From an uncultured Christiangramia sp. (lineage in GTDB: Bacteria > Bacteroidota > Bacteroidia > Flavobacteriales > Flavobacteriaceae), in the NCBI RefSeq assembly GCF_913046405.1, contig NZ_CAJWRQ010000004.1, forward strand, positions 1 through 57,197: a stretch of 57,197 nt of DNA, given 5' to 3'. Positions 18,404-26,525 of this stretch are shown here, in pieces; positions within the stretch are counted from its first letter, which is position 1, and the number at the start of each line of letters is the position of its first letter. The notes under the pieces are model-generated. The model worked only from the letters and a program-made list of their open reading frames with translations. It was not told where the DNA came from and ran no database searches. The position numbers and the translations under genes are program-made.

Positions 18404-19276
18404 ATGCAAAAGGAGATACACCGGGAAATTACACCCCTAGCCCCTGAAGATAGCTTCCTTGTTTTTGATAGAATTAAGGATGATTTTGATTTTCCAATTC
18501 ATTTTCATCCTGAGTATGAGCTTAATTTTATTTTAAATGGTAAAGGTGTTCGGCGAGTAGTGGGTGATAGTTTGGAGGAAATTGATAATATAGAATTAGT
18601 ACTTGTGGGGCCAAACCTGAATCATGGTTGGGAAATCCACAACTGTAGCAATAAGAAAATTCACGAAATAACAATTCAATTTCATAACGACCTTTTTGAT
18701 GATAGGCTGTTAAGCCGAAGAATAATGAAACCGATAAAGGATATGTTTGAAAGGTCTGCTCACGGAATATTGTTCTCAGAAAAGATTTCAAAAGAAATAA
18801 AACCAAAAATACTTAGATTATCTAAAATAGATAGTATTGATTATTTTCTGGAGCTGATTTCCATCTTACATGACCTTGCAAATTCCAGAAATCAACACCT
18901 TCTTTCATCATATATTTCAGAAAATAAAAACTTTGAAAACAGTGATAAGATTAAGAAAATATATGAGTATATACAGGAGAATTATCAAAAAAAGATAAGC
19001 TTGAAGGAGATCTCGGATGTTGTAAATATGAGCCCGGTCTCTTTTAATCGATTTATTAAACGGAGAACCGGAAAAACTTTTATTGAATACGTTAATGATA
19101 CAAGAATAGGTTATGCTGCTCGATGGTTAATTGAGAAGGAACTAAGTATAGCCGAAATTGCCTTTAAATGTGGTTTCAATAATATTGCAAATTTCAATCG
19201 AGTTTTTAAAAAGAATAAGGACTGTACACCTAGCCAGTACAGGGAGGAATTTAGTGGAATAAAAAGAGTATTATAA
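18404..19276 (+). CDS. AraC-family transcriptional regulator with cupin sensor
   Basis: The N-terminal cupin-like half (FPIHFHPEYELNFILNGKGVRRVVGD) should bind a small sugar. The C-terminal 100 residues are the double helix-turn-helix, with ISLKEISDVVNMSPVSFNRFIKRRTGKTF and IAEIAFKCGFNNIANFNRVFKK. It stands between the divergent mannan operons and is the only transcription factor in the window, so it probably controls the locus in response to a mannan breakdown product. There is no hybrid two-component system or sigma/anti-sigma pair. GH5_2 follows after 17 bases. Confidence 0.92.
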   Translation: MQKEIHREITPLAPEDSFLVFDRIKDDFDFPIHFHPEYELNFILNGKGVRRVVGDSLEEIDNIELVLVGPNLNHGWEIHNCSNKKIHEITIQFHNDLFDDRLLSRRIMKPIKDMFERSAHGILFSEKISKEIKPKILRLSKIDSIDYFLELISILHDLANSRNQHLLSSYISENKNFENSDKIKKIYEYIQENYQKKISLKEISDVVNMSPVSFNRFIKRRTGKTFIEYVNDTRIGYAARWLIEKELSIAEIAFKCGFNNIANFNRVFKKNKDCTPSQYREEFSGIKRVL

Positions 19277-19293
19277 ATATTATTAAAGGCTTC

Positions 19294-20322
19294 ATGAAAA
19301 GCATATCTGGGTTAATTATTTTCTTACTTCCGTTATTAATTATTTGCGGTTGTTCTTCTATGAATATGGATTCGTCTTCCAGAGAGAAAAACAACGAAGG
19401 ATCTGCCGTTAAAGCATTAAATACAGAAAATTTGACTCCGGTAGCCAAGTATGGTCAGTTAAGCTTCGATGGGATTAAATTGGTTAGTGAGCATGGAGAA
19501 GTTGTTCAGTTAAAAGGGATGTCTTTGTTCTGGAGCCAATGGCAACCGCAGTATTATAATAAAACCACCTTAAAACAATTGAAAGATAATTGGGGGATTA
19601 GTGTTATAAGAGCAGCTATGGCTATTGAAAACGAAGGTTTCCTGGAAAATCCGGAAAAAGAGAAGCGAAAAATTTATAAAGTTGTAGATGCAGCAATTGA
19701 GCTTGGAATTTATGTTATCGTAGACTGGCATGATCATCATGCTGAAGATCATCTTTTAGAAGCAAAGAAATTTTTCTCTGAATTAAGTGATAAATATGGT
19801 CAATACCCTAATTTAATATATGAGCCTTATAATGAACCGTTAGAAGTTTCCTGGAGTAAAGTTCTAAAACCATATCATCAGGAAATCATCTCAGCAATTA
19901 GAAAGAACGATCCCGATAATATTATAATATGTGGCACACCTAGATGGTCACAGGATGTTGTTTACGCAGCAAAAGATCCTATTAATGAGGCTAATATTGG
20001 TTACACATTACATTTCTATGCAGGTACTCATCACGAAGAACTTAGAGAGGCAGCTGCTAATGCAATGAAGAAAAATCTACCAATTTTTGTTACTGAATTT
20101 GGAACTACAAATGCCGATGGTAATGGGGAAGTTTTTTATGAGGAAACTCAAAAATGGTTAGACTTTATGGATGACAATAATTTGTCATGGTGTAATTGGT
20201 CTATAGCTGATAAAAAAGAAGCATCTGCAGCCCTTAAACCTGGTACTAAGCATAACGAATTAAAGGACTTATCTAATCTTAGTAAGTCGGGAAAATATGT
20301 CAGATCCAAAATTATTGAATAG
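19294..20322 (+). CDS. GH5 (subfamily 2-like) endoglucanase/glucomannanase, lipoprotein
   Basis: Signal ending at ICGC with lipid Cys20, a Ser/Asn-rich linker to about residue 50, then a short GH5 barrel. Acid/base Glu181 is in YEPYNEPL and nucleophile Glu268 in FVTEFGTT; KGMSLFWSQW at the start and WCNWSIADKKE at the end are typical of subfamily 2, whose members cut beta-1,4-glucan. In a mannan locus this points to mixed glucomannan as substrate. It is probably co-transcribed with the AraC gene, an unusual arrangement. Confidence 0.88.
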   Translation: MKSISGLIIFLLPLLIICGCSSMNMDSSSREKNNEGSAVKALNTENLTPVAKYGQLSFDGIKLVSEHGEVVQLKGMSLFWSQWQPQYYNKTTLKQLKDNWGISVIRAAMAIENEGFLENPEKEKRKIYKVVDAAIELGIYVIVDWHDHHAEDHLLEAKKFFSELSDKYGQYPNLIYEPYNEPLEVSWSKVLKPYHQEIISAIRKNDPDNIIICGTPRWSQDVVYAAKDPINEANIGYTLHFYAGTHHEELREAAANAMKKNLPIFVTEFGTTNADGNGEVFYEETQKWLDFMDDNNLSWCNWSIADKKEASAALKPGTKHNELKDLSNLSKSGKYVRSKIIE

Positions 20323-20473
20323 CACTATTTCTCTATTATTTTTCTGCTGAATATATTTTGAACTTACCAATTTCGTATAAAATTAATATTAGCATATTCC
20401 AGATTAATCTAGGTAGGAAAAAATATCATTAATATTTGATAAAATAATATTAACAAGACCTTAACTTTCCTTC

Positions 20474-20481
20474 TAATTTTG
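20474..20481 (+). promoter_or_regulatory. Candidate -7 box TAATTTTG for the susC operon
   Basis: An exact match to the Bacteroidota TAnnTTTG consensus 104 bases before the SusC start codon, in a 262-base AT-rich gap. No well-spaced TTTG -33 box is seen (nearest at 20435-20438, too far), so this is weak. Confidence 0.3.
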
Positions 20482-20584
20482 AGTATGGGAAAAATATGGG
20501 TGTTTTTTTGTTAATATAACAATTGTTTTGTTTTCATATTATTGATACCGTAATTTTTTATATAAATCAACCAATTTAATTCTT

Positions 20585-23500
20585 ATGCGAAGAAAGATAC
20601 TTCAATGTAAAGGCAGCTGTAGCCTTAGAAGCAAAATATTATTTTTTGCCCTCTTCTTTTGTGCCTTCACTCAAATTGGTCTCGCGCAGAACGTTGTGAC
20701 CGGTAAAGTGATTGATACGGAAGGTATACCTTTATTAGGGGTAAATGTAATTGAGAAAAACACCTCGAATGGAACCACTACCGATTTTGATGGGAATTTT
20801 GAAATTAGTGTAGATGATAATGCAGTCATTGTTTTTAGTTTTGTTGGATTTTTGACTAAGGAAGTGAGTGTTTCGGGAGGTGAGAAACTGAGTGTTACAT
20901 TGGATACTGATTCTGAAAGTTTAGATGAAGTAGTAGTTATTGGATATGGTGCTCAACGAAAAGAAGAAATAAGCGGTTCTGTATCCAGTATTAGTAGTGA
21001 GGAATTTGAAAACATCCCTCAAGTTAGTGTTGATCAACTAATGCAGGGTAGGGCTGCTGGAGTGATGGTTACAAAGAATTCTGGGCAGCCTGGTTCAGCC
21101 GTCTCGGTGAAGATTCGAGGGGTTAATACAATTACCGGTTCGAGTGAGCCTCTTTATATTATTGATGGTGTGCCAGTGTCTGGAGATTCTAGAAATATCG
21201 CAACCAGTGGAAGGTCAACTGCCGATGGTGGAATTGGAGATGGTACGGGAGCAACAGATGTAAGTCCGCTGGCTGCTTTAAACCCAAATGATATTGAATC
21301 TGTTGATATTCTTAAGGATGCATCTGCTACTGCAATATACGGTTCGAGAGGTTCTAATGGTGTAGTTATTATTACAACAAAGAAAGGTAAAAAAGGAGCG
21401 GGTAGACTTAGTTATAACACATATGTTGCGATGCAAAGACCTACAAATAAGATTGATGTGCTTGATCTGCCGGGATATGCAAGACTTCAAAATACTATTG
21501 GTGAAATATATGGTTTAGATCCACAAATTGAATTTTTAAATCCAGATTTATTGGGTCCTGGAACAGACTGGCAGGCGCAGATTTTTGATGATGCTCTGCA
21601 AATGAATCACGAGTTGTCTTTTTCTGGAGCATCGGATAAGATTAATTATTTTATTTCTTCCTCTTACACCGATCAAGAAGGTACTGTTATAGGTTCTGGA
21701 TTTGATCGTATTACAGTTAGAACGAATGTTAATGCTGATTTAAATGATTGGATTAGTACTGGAGTTGCTCTTACTGCTAGTAGAACTAATGATGATATTA
21801 CTTTGAATAGTTCTAGTAATGGTATCATTTCTTTATCATTATTGAACAATCCTGCTACTGCTGTTTACAATGCAGACGGGACTTTTGCTGGTCCGCAAAC
21901 CGCCGATGAAATCGCTTTTGGAATTCGTAATCCCATCGCAGAAGCTTTAAGCATCCGTAATACCTTAACAAGAAATAGGATTTTCGGAAATATTTTTGCC
22001 CAGTTCAATATATCTGATAATTTAAATTTCAGAACGGAATTTGGTGGAGATTTTGGTAATAATTTAAGTGATCGGTTTCAACCTACTTTTACTTACGGAG
22101 TATTGGAAAGAGGGGAAAGTACCTTAAACGTTCGAAGAGAAAATAATGATTTCTGGATTATTAAAAACCTATTGACTTATGATAATACTTTCAATGAAAA
22201 ACATGATGTTACCATGTTACTGGGGCAGGAGGTTCAAGAATCAAAATGGCAGGGAGTTATAGCTCAGGATGGTAATTTTGTTAGTAATGATATTCCAGTT
22301 TTAGGAACTGGTGATGCTAATGACTTTAACGATCAGTATATAGGAAGTTCTGCTTTGGAATCTTATTTTGGAAGGCTGATTTATTCCTACGATAATCGGT
22401 ATAATATAACAGCATCCCTAAGAGCTGATGGCTCCTCTAAATTTGCCGAAGGTAACAAGTGGGGGTATTTTCCATCGGTATCTGGATCCTGGAGACTCTC
22501 CAACGAGGCTTTTATGGAAGATTTTGAATCGATTCAGAATATAAAAGTATATGGTGGTTACGGGGAAGTTGGTAATCAGGCTATTCCAAATTTCGCGTAT
22601 GGTGTAAGACTGAATACCATATCTACTGGACTGGGTACAGGCTTTGAATTTGCCAATTTTGAAAATCCTGATCTTACCTGGGAATCATCAACTCAGACGA
22701 ATCTAGGTTTGAGCTTTGGATTATTTGATTCAAGATTGAATACAACTATAGAAGTATATAACAAAGTTTCAAAAGATTTTCTTTATCAATTAGCTGTGAC
22801 CGATTTTATTACAGGGGGTAATTCACCTGGAGCTATAACGGCTCCTTGGGTTAACCTTGGTGAAATGGTAAACAAAGGAGTAGATTTAACCATAAATTAT
22901 TCAACATTAGGAGAAAGTGATTTCAACTGGCAATCTACTTTAACATTCTCTCATTATCAGAATGAAGTCACCGAGCTATTGGGAGATCTAACAATTAACG
23001 GAGATCTTAGTTTAAACCAGTCAAACCAGAACCTAACACTTACCAAGGTAGGAGAACCTGTTGGTATGTTTTATGGTTACCAGGTTGAGGGACTTTTCAG
23101 AACAACAGATGATATTGAAGGAGCTCCAATACAATTTGGAAGACCTTTTGAAGATGCTTTATTTTCAACTACCTGGCTTGGTGATATTAAATTCAAGGAT
23201 ATCAATGGTGATGGGTTAATCAACAATGATGATCGCACAGTTATAGGTAATCCTCATCCAGATTTTACATTTGGTTTCCAAAATAATTTCTCTTATAAAA
23301 ATTTTGATCTTTCCTTATTCCTACAGGGATCTTATGGGAATGATATTTTTAATGCTGTAAAAAGAACTCTTACCGCGGCAAATAGTTATTATGTTAACCA
23401 ATCGCCATCAGTTTTAGATTATTGGTCCATTGATAATCCAAATGCAGGTGCCCCTAGGTTGGCTAGAAATGACACTCCGAATATTAATATTTCAGACCGT

Positions 23501-23758
23501 TATATCGAAGACGGTTCTTATTTACGAATTCAAAATTTGACCTTAGGTTATAACTTGTCTTCAAGTACCACAGATCAATTAGGATTGAGAAAATTAAAAG
23601 TATACGGTAGTGTTCAAAATTTATACACGTTTACAAATTATTCTGGTTACGATCCTGAGGTAGGTGCTTACAATCAGAACGCCCTTTTACTTGGGGTTGA
23701 TAATGGAAGATACCCATCCCCAAGAACTTTTTCAATAGGACTGAACGTAGAATTATAA
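20585..23758 (+). CDS. SusC-like TonB-dependent outer-membrane oligosaccharide transporter
   Basis: 1057 residues: signal peptide to about residue 35, a CarboxypepD_reg-like domain (VTGKVIDTEGIPLLGVNV, with NGTTTDFDGNF), the SusC signature LDEVVVIGYGAQRKEEISG near residue 118, plug domain and a large beta-barrel ending FSIGLNVEL. It imports manno-oligosaccharides into the periplasm with energy from TonB/ExbBD, in complex with the SusD protein encoded four bases downstream. It is the first gene of the susC-susD-TIG-FAS1 operon. Confidence 0.96.
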   Translation: MRRKILQCKGSCSLRSKILFFALFFCAFTQIGLAQNVVTGKVIDTEGIPLLGVNVIEKNTSNGTTTDFDGNFEISVDDNAVIVFSFVGFLTKEVSVSGGEKLSVTLDTDSESLDEVVVIGYGAQRKEEISGSVSSISSEEFENIPQVSVDQLMQGRAAGVMVTKNSGQPGSAVSVKIRGVNTITGSSEPLYIIDGVPVSGDSRNIATSGRSTADGGIGDGTGATDVSPLAALNPNDIESVDILKDASATAIYGSRGSNGVVIITTKKGKKGAGRLSYNTYVAMQRPTNKIDVLDLPGYARLQNTIGEIYGLDPQIEFLNPDLLGPGTDWQAQIFDDALQMNHELSFSGASDKINYFISSSYTDQEGTVIGSGFDRITVRTNVNADLNDWISTGVALTASRTNDDITLNSSSNGIISLSLLNNPATAVYNADGTFAGPQTADEIAFGIRNPIAEALSIRNTLTRNRIFGNIFAQFNISDNLNFRTEFGGDFGNNLSDRFQPTFTYGVLERGESTLNVRRENNDFWIIKNLLTYDNTFNEKHDVTMLLGQEVQESKWQGVIAQDGNFVSNDIPVLGTGDANDFNDQYIGSSALESYFGRLIYSYDNRYNITASLRADGSSKFAEGNKWGYFPSVSGSWRLSNEAFMEDFESIQNIKVYGGYGEVGNQAIPNFAYGVRLNTISTGLGTGFEFANFENPDLTWESSTQTNLGLSFGLFDSRLNTTIEVYNKVSKDFLYQLAVTDFITGGNSPGAITAPWVNLGEMVNKGVDLTINYSTLGESDFNWQSTLTFSHYQNEVTELLGDLTINGDLSLNQSNQNLTLTKVGEPVGMFYGYQVEGLFRTTDDIEGAPIQFGRPFEDALFSTTWLGDIKFKDINGDGLINNDDRTVIGNPHPDFTFGFQNNFSYKNFDLSLFLQGSYGNDIFNAVKRTLTAANSYYVNQSPSVLDYWSIDNPNAGAPRLARNDTPNINISDRYIEDGSYLRIQNLTLGYNLSSSTTDQLGLRKLKVYGSVQNLYTFTNYSGYDPEVGAYNQNALLLGVDNGRYPSPRTFSIGLNVEL

Positions 23759-23762
23759 TTAT

Positions 23763-25349
23763 ATGATGATGAAGAAATTTTTAAAAACAAAGACTATAAT
23801 AGTGATCGCTGCTTTTTTATGCTTCCCTTCATGTAGCAAAGATTTTCTGGAGAGACCTCCGGAGGATTCTTATAGCGCAGCAACCTTTTATAAAACAACG
23901 GACCAGGTAGAGGCCGCGGCTAATCATCTTTATTCCAGGCCTTGGTACAATTTTATTTCAAATGTTGCTTGGGCCATTGGAGAACTAAGTTCTGGAAATG
24001 GAAGAACATGGGATCCAAGAAATGCAGATTTTGACAATTTCGCGATTACTGGAGAACATAATACTTTAACCCAATCATGGGAATCTCTTTACGCTGTCAT
24101 TGCTCAATCCAACTCTCTCATCAATACTCTGCCTAATTCCGTTGATCCGAGTGTTCCTCAGGAAGTAGTAAATAATTCGTTGGGAGAGGCAAGGTTCATT
24201 AGAGCAACTGCTTATTTTTATTTGGTAAGAATATTCGGTTCTGTGCCAATTATAGCTGATAATACCGATTATGTTTTGGAGCCTGTAGTTCCCAGAAACC
24301 CTGTTGAGGACGTGTATGAATTCATTAAGAGGGATCTAATGTTTGCAATGGAAAATCTCTATGATAAAACCAGAGGTTCCAACTACGATTTGAATGCTAG
24401 AGTGTCAAGCGGCTCTGCTAAAGCTATGCTCGCCAAGATCTATCTCTATGAAGAAAACTGGGCCAGGGCATATGAACTTTCAAATGACGTTATAAATTCG
24501 GGAGAATTTAAGCTTTATGGTGGTACTGGAGCTGATGGAGATCCGTCTGGAAGTTATTATGATCTATTCCTAACCGCTAACGATAACAATCCTGAATCAA
24601 TCTTTGCGCTGCAATGGTCTACTTCTGGACAATATTCTGAAGGTAACGGTATCCAGTCCTTGTTTGCTCAGGCTGGAATAACAGGATTTTCCGATGGATA
24701 TTCAGCCATTGGACCATCTTTGGATTTGCAGGATGCGTATGAAGACAAAGAACAGGATTTAAGATATTATGCCACGATTATGGATCCGGGATCTTTTTAT
24801 CCGGATTTAAATGGAGGTTACACCGTTTCCGAAAATGTGGACCATCAAGGTACTAACGTGGGTATTAAAAAGTATGTAGTAGGTAATGCTGCCACTAATG
24901 GTGGTGGGGCTCAGCAAAGCTATCCTAATAATACCTATATATTACGATATGGAGAACTACTTTTAATACATGCTGAAGCTGCTTTAAACGGCGGGGGATC
25001 ATATGAAGAAGGAGTTAAATCACTTAATAAAGTTCGGGAAAGAGCCGGATTAGACCCTATTGCAAATCCTACTCTAGAAGATGTTTTCCACGAGAGAAGG
25101 ATTGAGTTAGCTTTTGAATTCGAATTCTGGTATGATGTAGTTCGTCAGGGACCTGAATTTGCTTTAGATTTTCTAGCTAATACGGAGCGAGGTACTTTTA
25201 ATGATGACACTACTCCGCCCACTGTAAATTCTGAAATGTATACACCTACTATGGACGATCTTTTGTTCCCTTATCCAAGTAACGAAACTCAGAATAACCC
25301 TGCTTTATTGGAGCCCCCGGTGCCTTATGATTTTAGTGATGATGAATAA
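23763..25349 (+). CDS. SusD/RagB-family glycan-binding lipoprotein
   Basis: Signal ending FPSC followed by SKDFLERPPED, the standard SusD start; the acidic pattern after Cys agrees with surface display. The N-terminal TPR-like helices carry GEARFIRATAYFYLVRIFGSVP, and the C-terminal half has NTYILRYGELLLIHAEAAL and HERRIELAFEFEFWYDVVR. It acts as the lid of the SusC channel and captures glycan. It lies four bases after susC. SusD proteins are too divergent to read the exact ligand; mannan is inferred from context. Confidence 0.96.
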   Translation: MMMKKFLKTKTIIVIAAFLCFPSCSKDFLERPPEDSYSAATFYKTTDQVEAAANHLYSRPWYNFISNVAWAIGELSSGNGRTWDPRNADFDNFAITGEHNTLTQSWESLYAVIAQSNSLINTLPNSVDPSVPQEVVNNSLGEARFIRATAYFYLVRIFGSVPIIADNTDYVLEPVVPRNPVEDVYEFIKRDLMFAMENLYDKTRGSNYDLNARVSSGSAKAMLAKIYLYEENWARAYELSNDVINSGEFKLYGGTGADGDPSGSYYDLFLTANDNNPESIFALQWSTSGQYSEGNGIQSLFAQAGITGFSDGYSAIGPSLDLQDAYEDKEQDLRYYATIMDPGSFYPDLNGGYTVSENVDHQGTNVGIKKYVVGNAATNGGGAQQSYPNNTYILRYGELLLIHAEAALNGGGSYEEGVKSLNKVRERAGLDPIANPTLEDVFHERRIELAFEFEFWYDVVRQGPEFALDFLANTERGTFNDDTTPPTVNSEMYTPTMDDLLFPYPSNETQNNPALLEPPVPYDFSDDE

Positions 25350-25367
25350 TTTTTTAAAAAAAATATT

Positions 25368-26441
25368 ATGAAAAACAAATTAATAAAAATTAGGATAGCT
25401 GAACCAATATTCATGGTCTTGTTTGCTAGTCTGTTGTTTTCATGTGACAGTGATTTTGATGTAATTAGTCCGGAGGGCGGAGATGGTCCGCCGGTAATCA
25501 CCAGCGTAAGTGAAGCAAGGGAAGATGTAGCAGTTACTCAGGGTGTATTGGAAAATACCTATATCATTAGAGGTGAAAATTTTTCTACCCTTAAAGCTAT
25601 TTACTTCAATGGTGTCCAGGCAAGTGTTAACCTTGCGCTTACTACAGATAATCTTACTTTTGCAACTGTACCTGAGAGTGCTCCTTATGTTGGGCAGTCT
25701 AATGAGTTAGTGCTGGAGAACCTTTCAGGGTCTACGAGTTATGACTTTTCACTGTTAACTATAGATGATTTCACCGAAGCTACTATAGATGGAGTTAAAA
25801 CAGTAACATTATTAGGTGGAGATTTTTCAGAGACAAACTCGGTAACTTTCGTCTCCGGTTCAGAGGAAGACGGGAACCTCGTGGAAATAGAGGCAGATAT
25901 ACTTTCAGTTTCCGAAACTGAAGTTACGGTTATAGTGCCATCTGGTATTGAACAGGCATTTATTTACCTGGAAACCTCCAGAGGAGCAGTTACACAATCT
26001 GATTCTTATGGATTTAGTTATTCAATTTATATCGATGCCTTAAATCCAGAATGGACAATGAGCCAATGGGGAGGAACTTTTGACATTGAAAATACAAGTC
26101 CTGCCTTAGGTCAATTCTCTATTAAAAGTACACGTGAAGCATGGTCTGGATTATCATTTTTGGCTCCGAACATTCCATTTGATGATTATGAGGCCCTTAC
26201 CTTTTCAATCTACGGAACTGGTGATGCTGGAGATTCTGTAAATCTTGCAATAAATGACTTTGCAGCTCAGGTAAACCTTGTGTTGATTCCGAATCAATGG
26301 AATAAATTCGTGGTACCCTTGTCAAGTTTTTATCCAAATGGAGGTGCACCAGCTACCATTACAAGGCTGGATTTCCAGGAAGCTTCGGGTACAGGTAAAG
26401 CTCAGTATATATTTTACGTAGATGATTTTGGGCTTCTTTAA
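25368..26441 (+). CDS. Surface glycan-binding lipoprotein with IPT/TIG domains (SusE-position)
   Basis: Signal ending LFSC (lipid Cys) and SDFDV, compatible with surface export. Residues 40-210 or so form two IPT/TIG Ig-like domains (PVITSVSEAR, IIRGENFSTLKAIYFNG). The C-terminal 140 residues, beginning DALNPEWTMSQWGGTFDIE and ending YIFYVDDFGLL, form a beta-sandwich resembling carbohydrate-binding modules. By position after susD and by build it is the surface glycan-binding protein of this locus. It is 18 bases after susD. A strong hairpin separates it from the next gene. Confidence 0.85.
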   Translation: MKNKLIKIRIAEPIFMVLFASLLFSCDSDFDVISPEGGDGPPVITSVSEAREDVAVTQGVLENTYIIRGENFSTLKAIYFNGVQASVNLALTTDNLTFATVPESAPYVGQSNELVLENLSGSTSYDFSLLTIDDFTEATIDGVKTVTLLGGDFSETNSVTFVSGSEEDGNLVEIEADILSVSETEVTVIVPSGIEQAFIYLETSRGAVTQSDSYGFSYSIYIDALNPEWTMSQWGGTFDIENTSPALGQFSIKSTREAWSGLSFLAPNIPFDDYEALTFSIYGTGDAGDSVNLAINDFAAQVNLVLIPNQWNKFVVPLSSFYPNGGAPATITRLDFQEASGTGKAQYIFYVDDFGLL

Positions 26442-26468
26442 ATTGATGATAGTTAGTTTAAAATATAA

Positions 26469-26498
26469 AGATTCCAGAATTTAGAAATTCTGGAATCT
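26469..26498 (+). terminator. Strong hairpin inside the susC operon (attenuator or mRNA-stabilising stem)
   Basis: AGATTCCAGAATTT (26469-26482) is the exact reverse complement of 26485-26498, giving about 12-13 usable stem pairs. It is followed by CTTTCAAATAAAA, not a long T-run, so full termination is doubtful. Its place between the binding-protein gene and the FAS1 gene suggests partial termination or transcript protection that sets relative expression. Confidence 0.55.
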
Positions 26499-26525
26499 CT
26501 TTCAAATAAAAATAAATTAAAAAAG

